This document shows, piece after piece, positions 11,295 through 23,240 of a stretch of 64,000 bases of DNA. The position numbers were made by a program, and so were the translations under genes. Position 1 is the first letter of the stretch, and every line of letters begins with the position of its first letter. This DNA comes from Heterohyrax brucei (taxonomy: Eukaryota; Chordata; Mammalia; Hyracoidea; Procaviidae): contig CM053144.1 in the NCBI GenBank assembly GCA_028571685.1, positions 101,338,171-101,402,170 of the forward strand, written 5' to 3'. The notes under the pieces were generated by a model. The model made no database searches, was not told where the DNA came from, and saw only the letters and a list, made by a program, of their open reading frames with translations.

Positions 11295-11722
11295 AGTGTC
11301 TTAGGCTGTCATAATAAAATATAACAAAGTAAGCAGTTTTAAAGGACAGAAATTTATCTTCTCACAGTTCTGGAGGGTATATATCTGAATTCAGGGCATA
11401 GGCACGACCATGCTGTCTCTGTATCTACTGTAGAGGAAAGTTCTTCCCTGTCTAGTTCAGCTTCTGGTAGCCCTAGGCATTTCTTGGCATTACTTGTCAT
11501 ATATAAGTATTTTCACATGAAGTCTGTCTTCCTCTGTGTGTTTGTTCTAATCTCTTACAAGATATCATTTAGAATAGCTCTGAACTCACTTTACTTCACA
11601 TAAGTTTTCCTTAGCTTAACTGATAACAAAAGAAAAAACCTATTAGTAAGCAAAGCTACATTCATGGGCACAGATGTTAGCACTTGAACAGACATTTTAA
11701 GGACACAGTTCAATCTGTAATA
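11295..11722 (-). mobile_element. MaLR/MLT1-like LTR
   Basis: On the + strand this is the reversed layout of an ERVL-MaLR LTR: 'cttaggctgtcataataaaa', 'agaaatttatcttctcacag' (polyadenylation region reversed), 'ttctggagggtata', 'tctgtcttcctctgtgtgt', and finally 'ggacacagttcaatctgta' (LTR 5' terminus reversed). It looks like a solo LTR; no internal sequence adjoins. Confidence 0.65.
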
Positions 11723-14090
11723 GACACTTCCATGATTATACAAGACACTAAATCACAGTGGAGCTCCAGGTATTGGGCTTGTCCCATTGGAACCTAGAGT
11801 GCATGGTAGTTGTGTAGATATGTACAGTCTGGTACCCAGATCAGAAATGCCTGCAAGTATGATGCAGATGATGTGGAAATGAAGTCAAAGGAAAGGCGCG
11901 CATCAAATCAAGCTAAATCTAGAGTGACAAAGACTTCAGGAAGAACAAGACAGGATGCAGAAGACAAAACTAAAGCTACAGGAAAAATGAGCAGGGGGAA
12001 TAAGAAAGGTCAGTGTTTAAAATGTATGAAGAGGGGAGTGAGCAGACGGAGCTGTTAAAGGGGCTACTGCTTCTATGATGAGACATAAACACCTAGGCTG
12101 TGTGTACTCCAAACAACTCAATGTATACCGTACTTGGAATAAATATTCAAAACCCCAACTTATCCAGCCCCTCTTGCTGGTTTCAGAACTTCTCTACAGG
12201 AAAAACTTGGGAGTAGTAATCTGGTTGCAAGAAAAGTCCAAGGAACTTGCCATATAATCACATTTTTTATATAAATGTTATGCTTTTTCCCAAAATGTAA
12301 GTTATAGATAAATAAATAAAGTGAACTTTTCTAAAGTTGTCTCTATTAACAGTTTAAGATTTTAAACACCAATAGTCCATGTAAAAAAAAAAAAATAATG
12401 AAGTCCTAGCACTTAAGGATGTTTCTGAATGCAGGTTACCAAGTATTTGGTTCAATGACAGAAAATAAAGATATTAATTAACCTACAAAACAAGAAATTA
12501 GGAAATCCTCATTTCTAGGTTTGCTACAGCAGCTTCACCACCCTCAGAATCTTCTATTTTTGCCTTGGTTGGCATTTCATGAATTCAAGATGTTTACCAA
12601 AACTACCAGTATTACGTTTTCACATACCGGTATTCAACTGAAGAATGAAAAGAATTTTCTTTGAGGCTTTACCTTCCTTTTTCCTTTGCTTCCCCTTTCC
12701 TTTCTCTTTTTCTTTCCTTCATGAGAAAATCTACCTCAGGAAACTCCGGTAGACTTCTTTTTACATTCCACTGACCAAAACTGGGTGATATTCACTCTGA
12801 AACCATCCAGAGGAAAATTGGTATGACTTTACCTTGACTTCCTCAGACTGATCATGAATCCTGCCCTGGAAACAGCTGAAGGACCTCCCTTCTCTGAAAT
12901 CAGAGATTGCTACCTATTATCTAAACACAGTTGTCATTCTGCAGCATAGCAGAGGTGGGGGCTGCAACATAGCTGCAGGGATTGTTAAGGGACATACAGG
13001 AACTGCAGCTCTCACCATCATAGCCCTGGGTGCCACCAGTCTTGATTGTATCAGTGACAGATACTTGCCTCAACCAGGAATTTGTGCATTTTTAGTAAAC
13101 CTGGGGTAATGAAAAGGACAGAACTAGCCTGAGCTCTAGGAATTCAAAGGTGGCAGTATATTTCATGTGAGGAAAGGAAAGGTAATAGGTAGACAATAAG
13201 GAATCACAAGACACACATGGCCTCACACAGACTACAGTCTTTCATAGTGACCAGGTAATAGCTCTTAGGTTTCCACTCAGGAGAAGGATTTCTATGGAAC
13301 AATTTCAGTTGCAACAGTGAAGTCTTCCACCTCCATCTTAGTAATTTATTTGATATGTGAAATTTCACCTTTAGAGACTTTCACTCATTTTAAAATGAAA
13401 ATGTCTGGCAGAAGGAAAATTACTTAAGGTCTATATTACTGCACTACAGTATAAACTAATTTTGAGTTGTTTCCAGAGTGCAAGTGGTTGTAGGTAAAAG
13501 AGAATAATACTACACTGAAGGTTAGTAGACAATGGGTTGGTGGAGAAATTAGAAGCATCAAAAAACATTCCACTCCAAAAGAACCAAGTAAACTAATTGC
13601 ATACTTCCAATACTTGAGTCTTTGAGCAGTTTTCTTAGAAAACAAAGATTTTTCTTATCCATTCTGTTCTGAAGAACAAAAATTTTTGCACCTGGGAGCC
13701 CAGTCTCTTCCTGAGTTTTTCTTTTTTCTCTCAATTTTGATAAATGGTAAAACTTTTCTGAAGAGTTATTTCCTTGTTACTTTTTAAATGACTTTTCCTC
13801 ATCTGCTCTCAAATTTGAATATGGCCCAACAACTGCCAGAAAGCAGACCCCAGCTATAAGTCAAGTACTAATAATGTAACTCAATGAGCTAAAGCCCTGA
13901 AATGGTAATTTTCAGGAAAATTCCTTTGGAAAGGAATCCAATTAATTACAAAGTCTAAAAATCATATTCTGTTTAAGTCTTTAACACTTAAACTTTTTCC
14001 CTTTAGTTCATTTTGATAGCATAGATTAAACTTTTCTGACTCTAAGTGTTAATTTATAACTATCTCAATACAAATTCCAAAACAATTCAC
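11723..14090. other. Unassigned DNA
   Basis: No recognised gene. The 82-codon frame at 11,810-12,058 is lysine-rich with a terminal CxxC-type pair but has no recognisable domain, and no splice context could be argued. A C/T-rich patch lies at about 12,665-12,720 and an A-run near 12,382. Confidence 0.45.
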
Positions 14091-14091
14091 C

Positions 14092-14255
14092 AAACAAACC
14101 AAACCCTCTGCCATCCGGTTGATTTTGACTTACAGCAAAGCTATAGGACAGAACAGAACTGCCTCACAGGGTTTCCAAGGAGCAGCTGTTGGATTTGAAC
14201 TGCTTAGTTTTTAGTTAGCAGCCAAATTGTTAACCACTATGCAACCAGGGTTTCC
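14092..14255 (-). mobile_element. AfroSINE (short form)
   Basis: Reversed AfroSINE: it begins on the + strand with 'caaaccaaaccctctgccat' (3' tail), then 'gctataggacagaacagaac', 'gggtttccaaggagcagc', 'gatttgaactgctta' (B box reversed) and 'ttaaccactatgcaaccagg' (A box reversed). Confidence 0.88.
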
Positions 14256-14987
14256 AAAACCATGTAAAACCTATAAATTTAATTTGAAAATGCAATGTAC
14301 AATTACTTCATTTAGGAGCAACTGCCTAAAAAAGTGTAGATTTTTAATACATTAACCATTAGACAATGAATTTCTGTAACTGACTCGAACACAAATCCTT
14401 TCCACCCTAGTAAGCAGGGTGACCAACTTGTCTCAGTTTGCCACTGACTGCTCTAGTTTTAGGCACTGAAAGTCCTACACCATGGGCACCTTGGATGACT
14501 GGTCACATCACCTGTGTGTAACACATCAGTAGTGGGAAACCAAACAACTACTGTAACCTCAGTGACTAGATATTAAAATCTACCTAATGCTTACATAAGC
14601 ATATGTGTTAATACAGGACATATTTCAAACTCATTTTAGAACCTAACGACTGAATACAAACATAACCACATTTTCCTATTTTGCTACATGTAAGAAAATG
14701 ATGATTCACAGAGGCATATACGGAGATCTCTTAGAGCACCTGGACCTAAGGTGCTATGTTCTGATGTCCAAGCCAAGAATTCCTGTTGCCATTTATATTT
14801 TCTAAGAACCTTGATGGGAATCTAGGTTCAGTTTGTGAAGTCCCAAGAATAAATTGTGCAATGGTCTAGTGGACCTGGGCAACCGTGGGCAGGCTTACTG
14901 ATAAGGCAAGCCAGGCTGTCTCTGAGGCAGTTGAATAATTCTCACTGTCTACAGAAACTGCTTGGAATTTAAAAAGTAATCTTCATG
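14256..14987. other. Unassigned DNA
   Basis: I see no gene or named repeat in this stretch. Confidence 0.45.
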
Positions 14988-15142
14988 AAAACCAAAACCA
15001 AACCTGTTGCTGACTCACAGTAATGCTATAGGATAAAGTACAACAGCCCCACAGAGAGTCAAAGGAACACCTGATGAATTTGAACTACTGACTTTCTGGC
15101 CAGCAGCCGTAGCACTTAACCACTACACCACCAGGGTTTCCA
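14988..15142 (-). mobile_element. AfroSINE (short form)
   Basis: Reversed copy: 'accaaaaccaaacctgttgc', 'tgactcacagtaatgctata', 'gaatttgaactactgacttt' and 'acttaaccactacaccacc'. Its 5' end lies within 10 bp of the 3' terminus of the next RTE, so one probably landed beside the other's tail. Confidence 0.88.
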
Positions 15143-15147
15143 ATCTT

Positions 15148-15816
15148 AACATTGTTGTTAGGTGCCGTTAGGTCAATTCTGACTCACAGTATCCCTACGA
15201 ACAACAGAACGAAACACTGCCTGCTCTTGCACCATGTCCACAATTGTTTTTATGCTTAAGCCCATTGTTGCAGCCTTTATGTCAATCCATCTCGTCAAGG
15301 GTCTTCCTCTTCTTTGCTGACCCTTCACCCTACCAAGCAAGATGTTCTTCTCCACGGGGACAGATCTTTCCTAACAATGTGTTCCAAGTATATAAGACGC
15401 AGTCTTGCCATCTTTTCTTCCAAGGACCACTCTGGTGGCACTTCTTCCAGAACAGATCTGTTTGGTCTTTTGGCAGTCCATGGTATATTCAACATTCTTC
15501 TCCAACACCACATTTCAAAAGTACTTCTTCTTCTGTCTTCTTTGTTCATTGTCCAGCTTTTGCATGCATATGATGTGACTGAAAATACCATGGCTTGGGT
15601 CAGGCTTATTTTAGTCTTCAGGGTGACATCCTTACTTTTAAATACTTTAAAGAGGTCCTTTCCAGCAGATTTTCCCAATGCACTGTGTCTTTTGATTTCT
15701 TGACTGCTGCTTCCATGGGCATTGGTTATGTACACAAGTAAAATGAAATCCTTGACAACCTCAATCCTTTCTCGATTTATGACAATGTTGCTTACTGGTC
15801 CAGTTGTGAGGACCAA
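15148..15816 (-). mobile_element. RTE/BovB-type LINE, 3' fragment
   Basis: Its 3' end is on the left ('attgttgttaggtgccgtt', the reversed (AAC)n tail). A 163-codon frame (15,816-15,325, minus) encodes the C-terminal part of the RTE polyprotein after the RT catalytic core, with landmarks 'TCEMWCWRRMLNIPWTAKR'-like text and 'RPNRSVLEEV'. A second frame (15,355-15,173) carries 'RRGRPLTRWIDIKAATMGLS', the typical RTE C-terminus. The endonuclease and RT core are missing, so it is a 5'-truncated, dead copy. Confidence 0.85.
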
Positions 15817-16137
15817 TCTTCACAATAGCGCTAAAATTTACGTGTCACTATTCTCTTAGGCTCAGTGAAGTAACATTATCAAAACCACGCAGCTAATATG
15901 TAGATCACCTGGGCTGTTGGTTCCTGCAGGTGGCCCATGATTTTTCCACTATACCCCCTCTTTCTGCCCATTAAGCTTTGAGAGTATTCTGGGTAATAAA
16001 TATCATTTCAAATAAATTATATAAAACTATAATATTTGTGTGAATGTGATGGCAATATGCTCTCTCCATGACAAAACTCCCTAGCTGGACAGTGTTAAGT
16101 ACCTCCAAAAATATGTGTTGGAATATATTTTGGTAAT
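15817..16137. other. Unassigned DNA
   Basis: A short stretch between an RTE and an LTR with nothing recognised. Confidence 0.4.
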
Positions 16138-16864
16138 TTGGTACTACTTTAACAGAAATATCACAGGTAGATAGGTTTAACAAAGAAAATTTTATTTTTA
16201 CACACAGTAGACTAGAAGTCCAAATTTAGGGTGTCAGCTCCAGGGGAAGACTTTCCCTCTTTGTTGGCTCTGGAAGAAGGTCCTTGTGTTGCATCAGTCT
16301 TTCTTTGGTCTGAGAGCATCTTGGCACAGAAACATAAGGTCTGAAGGATGCTCTATGCTCTCGGTGGTGCTCTCTTCGTGGTATGAGGTTCTCCACTCTC
16401 TGCTTGCTTTCTTTTCCCTTTATCTCTTCTAGGATGAAAGGTGGTACAAGCCATACTCCAGGGAAAATCCCTTTACATTGGACCAGGGCGGTGACCTTAG
16501 GAAGGGTATCACAGTCCCACCCTAATCCTCTTTTAACATAATCCAATCTACTAACCACAGGGAGAGATTAGAATTTACAGGATAGGAAAAGCACAAAATG
16601 GAGGAAAATCACAAAGTACTGGGAATCATAAAAACCAGAAAAACATCAAGCCCGCAGCCATCGAGTCAATCCAAACTCATCATGACCCTATAGCACAGAG
16701 TAGAACTGCCCCAAAGAGTTTCCACTGAGTGCCTGGTGGATTCAAACTGTTGACCTCACAGGTAGCAGATGTGGCACTTAACCACTATGCCACCAGGTTT
16801 TCACTGGGAATCATGAACCAAATTGTCATACACATTTTTGAGAGAAACAGTTCAATCCATGGCA
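16138..16864 (-). mobile_element. ERVL/MaLR-type LTR, split by an AfroSINE
   Basis: Reversed LTR of the abundant family in this window. The left edge 'ggtactactttaacagaaat' is the reversed 3' terminus, followed by 'ttttatttttacacac' and 'ggtgtcagctccaggggaag'. The right edge 'cagttcaatccatggca' is the reversed 5' terminus. An AfroSINE sits inside at 16,630-16,802. The 110-codon minus frame at 16,226-16,558 lies wholly within the LTR and is not a gene. Confidence 0.75.
16630..16802 (-). mobile_element. AfroSINE inserted in an LTR, exact 12-bp duplication
   Basis: Reversed short-form copy ('gccatcgagtcaatccaaac', 'gaccctatagcacagagtag', 'gattcaaactgttgacctca', 'acttaaccactatgccacca'). The LTR target ACTGGGAATCAT is exactly repeated at 16,618-16,629 and 16,803-16,814, so the insertion is well defined and younger than the LTR. 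Confidence 0.93.
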
Positions 16865-16865
16865 G

Positions 16866-17206
16866 AATATTAACCCATAAACCTGTGGGTGTAATGCTAC
16901 TTGGGAGTAGGATTTCTTTTGTTATGTTAATAAGGCTGTACCAGAGCAGGACAAACTACAAAGAGCAGATTAGGCACTGAAGCAAGCCAGCACAAATAGA
17001 GAAAGGCTTACGTTACCTGGAGATTACCAAGGGAACAAGGAAGAGAAGTTGGAAGAGACAAGATTTTCCCCCTGAGCAACAAAGAAAGCCTTCCCCTATA
17101 GCTGATGCCCTGAATTCAGACTACAACCTTCCTAAACTGTGAGGAAATAAATTAAAGCCACCCACTGTGGCATTTCTAGTATAGCAACACTAGATAACTA
17201 AGACAG
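16866..17206 (+). mobile_element. ERVL/MaLR-type LTR, forward, lacking its 5' end
   Basis: Reads 'taacccataaacctgtgggt', 'tgttatgttaataaggctgt', 'ctgatgccctgaattcagac', 'aactgtgaggaaataaatta' (polyadenylation signal AATAAA) and the terminus 'agcaacactagataactaag' then ACA. It meets the reversed LTR at 16,864 head to head, with about 60 bp of its 5' end missing. Confidence 0.7.
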
Positions 17207-17597
17207 ACAGTGATAGCAGATAGAAAGACCCGTGGTTTTAGTATGGTTCATTACCTGTGTTTATCACTGTTCTTGGTCAGTTATATAGAGCATAGAATTT
17301 CCCTATGGAAATTGTTCAGCGCACACCTAGACAAGAGTTAACTGCTAAGGCAACCACAATGACCCATGTCTCTTGTCCTTGAAGTTGTTCTTTGCACTGT
17401 TGGATTACCTCTTGTACTTTCTTGGAACAGGAAGAACACATTCTGCTACGAGCCATGAAACTCATACAAAAATCACTGCAGACTCAGAAGCAGGGACACT
17501 AACTTGCCCATTTCATGGAGCTTAAATGTTTCCTCTTTTTTCCTTAATTTAAGCAAGTTATTCATGTAACCTAGGTGGTACCACTAGACACCAGACA
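17207..17597. other. Unassigned DNA
   Basis: Nothing recognised between the LTR and the next SINE. Confidence 0.4.
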
Positions 17598-17742
17598 ATG
17601 AGCAGCCACCGGGCCATCACTGACTCACAGAGATTCCACATGGGCCAGAGTAGAACTGTAGGTCACCAGGCTTTTCTTCCAAGGTGTCTCTTGGTGGACT
17701 GGAATTTCCAACATTTTGAGTTGGCAGCTGAACACATACGTA
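17598..17742 (-). mobile_element. AfroSINE-like copy, divergent, internally deleted
   Basis: On the + strand it reads 'ccatcactgactcacagaga', 'gggccagagtagaactgtag', 'gtcaccaggcttttcttcca' and 'tggtggactggaatttccaa'. The 'cttccaaggtgtctct' block corresponds to the long-form internal segment. The 5' half (A-box side) is poorly preserved. Confidence 0.6.
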
Positions 17743-17754
17743 TGTGTCTGCACT

Positions 17755-17970
17755 ATACAGACACTCTGGAGACAGAATACCTGGGTTCATATTCCAGCTG
17801 GACCAGATACCTTACCTCTGGGGCCCTTTTTCCTCATCTGAGAAATAACAATGATCAGTTTCCCTCGGGGATTTTGTGCAGTTTTCTGACTTTAATTTAG
17901 TTAAATCACTTAGACAACACATGGCACATAGCCAGAGCTCTTTAAATTTTAGCTGTTATTATTCTCCATC
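17755..17970 (+). mobile_element. MIR SINE remnant
   Basis: MIR order is visible: 'gaatacctgggttcatattc', 'gataccttacctctgggg', 'ttcctcatctgagaaataac', 'ggcacatagccagagctctt'. Confidence 0.65.
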
Positions 17971-19439
17971 GAGGACATCAAAGTAATCATAAAAAAGCCA
18001 TTTAATGAGTTACAGTATCCATAGTCCCTCATATTAGGCTTCAGAGCTACAAGAAGTGTAAAACACGGTTTTGTCATTTAAGAGCATTATAAGCCAGTTA
18101 AAGGGACAAGAAATGTAAGTAAAAATTAAAATGAAACACAAGTAGGACCAGCTACTGCACTAAATGCCTGTTGTGCATTATCAGATTTTTGACAAACAAC
18201 TTTTGATTTGGGGATAGATAGCATTTTGTACTCTCCACAGACATAAAAACAACAGTAAAATCACCCAAGGCTTGAGGAGTTCACATTCACTTTTAAAGAT
18301 TATGCTATCTCCCTGCATACAAAGGGTTGTCCTCCCAGTTTCTTGAATCTTCCCCCCAAACAGTATGAAACTCTTAAATTAAGTTTTATCAACAAAGGGA
18401 AGCATTTGAGAAAATCAGAAATAGTCTGGAAAAGTAAACCACGGAGGTTGGATGTCAGGATTCACACCAGCTTTCCCACTGTCAGTGCTGGCATCTCAAG
18501 TTCAGATACATTCCCAATATTCATCTCCCTTTCTTCCAGGGCTCAGATTTCAGGAACCTTCAGCCTTTGACGCTTCTGTCACTCATTTGGTTCCCTGAGC
18601 ATTTTCTTCATATACCTTCAATTTCCTTGGAGTTGAACTCCCTCTTTCCGTCCTCTCACCAATCTCCCTCAGTTCTCACAGCTCCTTAAAGACCAGCTCA
18701 CAGACCCTTGGTGCTTTAAGCTATTAAATAAATGTCAGTCAGTTCAGAATAATAGTAATGAACATCAAAAAGTAAACAACTTTGGTAATCTTACAGAGTT
18801 CTTCTAGCCATGCTCCCTGGAGTATAACTGACTTCCTTTTCAGAAGGTAACAAGGAGAGCTTGTATGTTTGGTTCTCTTCACTATGAGAGAAAGAAGTTG
18901 ATCCAACCTCTGCTCCTACCTGTTTCTCTCCCACGTTCCTAGACATAAGCATTCTTTTGAATGAATGACCCAAGCAATCAAAAACCAAACAGACTGCCTA
19001 TGTTGGTGGCAGATATTAAAACAAACCAACTCTACCTTCCTATAAATTCATGCCAAAGGCTTTAAAACAGTCTGAAAAAAGTTCCTTTCCAGTACAAACA
19101 TTCTCCTTGGGCACATAGAGTCGGCTTCTCTTAACAGATAAAATACACAGTTTTCATCACTATAAACAGAAACTGACTGCTTCATGAACAATGACTCCTT
19201 CTTTCTCCTTTTCCATCTCCCCTGGTAACCATTAATAAAACTTTGGACTCTACATGTTTGTCTATCCTACGTATTTCGTATAAGCAAGAGCAGTTTAATA
19301 ATGATTATTTGTAATTGTTGCATAACAAGATTACTGTAATGGATATTGCTAAACTGTACATGTAGAAAAGTGTGAATTAACTAATGTGTTACATACATTT
19401 TTACAATAATAACAAGTATTGAAAAGTAAAGATGTCACC
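17971..19439. other. Unassigned DNA
   Basis: No gene recognised. A C/T-rich stretch around 18,470-18,700 could be further old LINE DNA, but I cannot place it. Confidence 0.4.
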
Positions 19440-19914
19440 TTGAAGACTAAGGTGCGCCTGACCCATGTCATGGTACTTTCAATCGCATTGTACGCGTGCA
19501 AAAGTTGAACAGTGAATAAGGAGACCAAAAGTACTGACGCTTTTCAACTGGGGTGCTGGAGAAGAATGCTGAAGGTACCATGGACTGCCAAAAGAACAAA
19601 CAGATCTGTTTCAGAAGAGGTAAAACCAGAGTGCTCCTTGGAAGCAAAGATGGCAACACTGTATCTTAAATACTTTGTAGATGTGTCAGGAAGGAAGTCC
19701 TTGGAGAAGGGCATCATGCTTGGTAGAGTGGAGAGTCAGAGAATAAAAGGAAGACCCTCGAGGAGATGGATTGACACAGGGGCCGCAATGATAGGCTTAA
19801 GCATAAAAACGACGGCGGACACGGTGCAAGAGCAGGCAGTGTTCTGTTCTGTTGTACACAGGGTTACTATGAGTCAAAACTGACTGGATGGTGTCTAAAA
19901 ACAACAACATGGAA
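19440..19914 (+). mobile_element. RTE/BovB-type LINE, 3' fragment
   Basis: A 123-codon frame (19,512-19,883) carries the RTE C-terminus with 'GCWRRMLKVPWTAKRTNRSV', then 'KGIMLGRVES' and 'GRPSRRWIDTGAAMIGLS'. It is followed by 'gggttactatgagtcaaaac' and an (AAC)n tail at about 19,901-19,912. The endonuclease and RT core are absent. It is closely related to the 15,148-15,816 copy in the opposite orientation. Confidence 0.87.
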
Positions 19915-20165
19915 CTTTGAGGAGCTGAACATGCAGAAGTTCCATATATCTGGCACTGTCTTCAAATCTAAAGTAGAAAGCAACAATATGAATTTTGAAA
20001 AACCATAGAGAAACTAAAACCATGGGAAGAAAGTATCAGTTAGCCTGAATCTGTCACTTTTCTATTCAATTTGCATACTTTGTTTATTTACACTCAATTG
20101 TGTTTCAAATAAGATTAAGGAAATGCAATTTGCGTAAATGGGTGGAGACCAAGAACCAAATCTTG

Positions 20166-20208
20166 TTGCAGTTGTTACTTGGCTTGGCTTGGCATTGCAG
20201 TTGTTACT
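20166..20208 (+). mobile_element. CTTGG-repeat micro-insertion with 14-bp target duplication
   Basis: The 15-bp block TGGCTTGGCTTGGCA (20,180-20,194) is flanked by the identical 14-mers TTGCAGTTGTTACT at 20,166-20,179 and 20,195-20,208. The duplication length is typical of LINE-mediated insertion, yet almost nothing was inserted apart from tail repeat. Confidence 0.8.
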
Positions 20209-20957
20209 GTGTCAAGCTTCGAAGGCAGAGGGAAAACTGAATGGATTCCTCAGACCTAAAAAAATTATATTTCTGAGAATGAACATTCTCTAAACACTTA
20301 GAAAGATGCATTTTTGTAGAAAATAGACCTGTAGTTTCATTTTCACTTGAAGTAAAATTTCAAACCATCTCTACCAAACAAATAAAAAAAGGTACCCAAA
20401 ATGACATGCATTTTACTTCACTAAAGAACAGGACATTAAGGAAAGCTTTGGTTGCCTTGGTGACAAGTTGTGGTCACAGAAGATGCATGTCTCACAAATG
20501 AAAAATGCAACATCTATGTACACTCTAGAGAAATGGAGAAATTAAAAACAAAAAGGTCCATTCATCCAGTTTTAAGAATATGCTGTTTAAAGATGTTGTG
20601 GCTTGAGCAAAGGATATGTTCAGCCACTTTATATTTCATGAGCCCCTAAAAGCCTTTCTGAAATGTCTGACAATTTACTGGCAACCGTAAAAATCTTGAG
20701 AAGTTTTAAAGTTTCAGTAATTTTCTTTACGCATTTTTCTAAAATCTAATGCATCATAAGTGACTAATTACCCAAGTGACTTATTAAGAGACTTAGCTAA
20801 ATATTGTTAGCATGTCTCTTTTTACAGCTCCCTGATATATGATAGTGACACTAATCTAGAATACAAAAACTTTTTTTTAACGCTTTTATAATTCATTTAA
20901 TCAAAAGAAGCATTGTAAAGTTTCTTAATCTAGTGACAAACACTTTGCTAACCTGTT
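20209..20957. other. Unassigned DNA
   Basis: No gene or named repeat. Confidence 0.4.
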
Positions 20958-21010
20958 AAAGCCATCCACTTGTGATTTTCTGTTACAGCAGCACTGGATA
21001 ACTAAGATAT
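20958..21010 (+). mobile_element. LTR 3' terminus fragment
   Basis: About 50 bp match the end of the abundant LTR family: 'gccatccacttgtgattttc' followed by 'cagcagcactggataactaa'. The rest of the LTR is absent upstream. Confidence 0.6.
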
Positions 21011-21184
21011 GTAGGTAGATATATCTGTGTATTGTATATGCGTGTAAGAAGGCAAATACATGTATAGATGTATCTGAAGGTATATGTGTATATATATTTG
21101 TGTGTGCTACATATACATTCATAATAAAACAAATAGCAGGCACAGTTACGGAGACTTCCTAGACACAACAAAACCGTCACCACC

Positions 21185-21960
21185 AGAACCCCTGGTATTG
21201 GCTTAGTGGGTTAGAAAGCCTGGAACCATAGTCTCATAGAACAACTCAGTCAATTGGCATAACACAGCTCATTAAGATAGTGTTGTATATCCTTGTTTGG
21301 TATGTTGCATCAGGGGTTGTAATAGCCTGTAAGAGATCATTTAAATACAACTATTGGTCTCTACTCATCTGGAACAAAAGATAATCAAAGAAATCAAAGA
21401 TTCTAGGAAAAAAACAAGTCCACAGGTTTAATAGTCCATACATACCATGGTCTCATCTAGCCTGAAACCAGAAGAACTAGATGGTGCCTGGCTACCACTA
21501 CTGGCCATTCTGACCAAGGACAGAATAGAAGGCCCCAGATAGAATGCAAGAAAAATGTAGAACAAAACTCAGATTATTAAAAAGTCTAAACCTACAGAAT
21601 GAATAGAGACTAGAAGAACCCCTGAGACTACTGCCTTGAGATATCCATTGAACTTGGAACTGAACTCCTTTCCAGAGGCAATCTTTCATCCAATTAATAG
21701 GTTGGCTTATAAAATAAACAATATCACAGATGAGTACTGTGCCCCCTTAAATAATCAACTCTATGAGACCATGTGTTCAGCATTTATCCAAAAGCAAAGA
21801 TGAAATGGTCAGGAGGCAGGGAACAGAACAGGGTGAAAATAATGAGAACGCTGAGACTTTGTGAAACATGTAACCAAAGTCACAGAATTAGTTGTATAAA
21901 AATTAAGTGGGAACCTAATTTTCTATGCAAACTTTCACTTGAAACACAAATTATATATAT
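21185..21960 (+). mobile_element. L1 3' UTR, isolated 3' end
   Basis: Long non-coding L1 3' UTR: 'cctggaaccatagtctcata', 'ctcagtcaattggcataaca', 'ggtctctactcatctggaac', 'ctgaaaccagaagaactaga', 'gagactagaagaacccctga', ending 'gcaaactttcacttgaaaca'. The same 5' blocks follow the L1 at 30,262-33,600. No ORF2 sequence precedes it, so this is a 5'-truncated insertion. Confidence 0.7.
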
Positions 21961-21976
21961 ATATATATACACATGT
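21947..21976. repeat. (AT)n microsatellite at an L1 tail
   Basis: An AT dinucleotide run grows out of the L1 3' end, where the poly-A tail would be expected. Confidence 0.8.
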
Positions 21977-22008
21977 ATATATTTTAAAAAAAGATTATAG
22001 TAGCTTAG

Positions 22009-22062
22009 GAAAAAGGGTCACTGTTAGTTAGAATTGACTCAATGGCAACAGATTTCAGGGTT
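22009..22062 (+). mobile_element. AfroSINE/RTE 3' tail fragment
   Basis: Only the tail remains: 'gggtcactgttagttagaat', 'tgactcaatggcaacaga', then a T-rich end. The tail is shared by AfroSINE and RTE, so the parent cannot be decided. Confidence 0.6.
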
Positions 22063-23035
22063 TTTTATTGCCTGTTTAGGGGTATACAGTGTAGATTAAT
22101 AAAGCAGATACTTACAAGAAAACCTTGTAATTCATCCTAAGTCACGATTTCCAAAGTTCATGTAAGGTTGCAATCATTCTATTGTAGAGAGCAAGTGGAG
22201 ATGGTGAGAATTCAAAACACTAGAACACAGTTTGAGAAACTATCAACTGTATTAATAATATACTTTCAACCATGGAAAATTTTCTGATGTTGTACTGTTC
22301 TGCTAAAGAGTAGTTAAATTATGTCAGAAGAAAAACTTCACATGATGCTAAGATATGGGGAACAAAAAAAAAAAAAAAAGAAAAGTCCATACTGAAAATG
22401 ATGAACACCAAATATCCCTTTCCTCTAATATTCCACATCAGAAAGAATGGTCTAATAGAAGCATAAAACACATAGGAAATGGACTATCATGAAGATTACT
22501 AATAAAGATGACTACTTACACAACCAAAATAAGTTTTAATAACAAAGTATATTTATGAGGTGGTATCCTTTTTCTTGTGCACAAAATAACTCTTTCATAT
22601 GTATAACATAAAAGATAAGCATAGAAAGTCTTTAATTGATGTTCCAATTTTTAGACACCCGTGGCTGTAAGGTTAATGTGTATCTAGTTGATGAATGCCC
22701 AGTTGACATCAAATTACAGACAAAATAGAATGAATTCAGAAGAACCTAAAGCAGCTACATTTCCCAACACTTACAGAGGCTGGAATGACTAATGGTGTAG
22801 ATCACACTGGAGAGCAGGGTCAAGGGAAATCATACAAAAGTTACTTTTCAGCTGCATTCTGATTAGCCTCAATCCCATCTTTATGTCACTCAGGACATGC
22901 ACTTGCTTTGAGGGATGGCTAATGACTTACTAGCAGCACAGGAGGAAAGGAAAGTACAGTGCCAAGATTTGGATTTCATTGGTCCTCAATATATTGTTTG
23001 TTCTAAAATTAACTTGAGTGTTTTCCTTGAGCTAG
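22063..23035. other. Unassigned DNA
   Basis: No gene seen; an A-run lies at about 22,363-22,379. Confidence 0.4.
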
Positions 23036-23240
23036 ATGAAGGGACCAAGCCTGAGACCAACCCTGGTTCTGTCACCTTATAGGCTTATTGGCTTGGATAA
23101 ATCATCTGATGTCGGTGAGCCTAATTCCTATATGCAAAACTGAGATGACTGTACAAAACTTGTACTGTTAACACAAAGACGAGAGATAATGAATGTTAAA
23201 GCACCTGGCATACTGTGTATGTTCCGTAAGAGCTAAAAAT
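23036..23240 (+). mobile_element. MIR SINE remnant
   Basis: MIR-like order: 'accaaccctggttctgtcac', 'cttggataaatcatctgatg', 'ttaaagcacctggcatact'. Confidence 0.6.

Noticed and set aside
11810..12058. 82-codon lysine-rich frame ending in a cysteine pair, possible small DNA-binding protein or processed pseudogene
   Set aside because: Low-complexity composition, no motif I can place, no poly-A tail or flanking duplication that would support retroposition.
15244..15703. Overlapping 109- and 129-codon + strand frames
   Set aside because: They are antisense to an RTE fragment whose minus-strand coding is recognisable; the + frames are shadows.
16226..16558. 110-codon minus frame
   Set aside because: It lies entirely within an LTR; similar frames recur in other LTR copies (for example 55,051-55,383 on the opposite strand).
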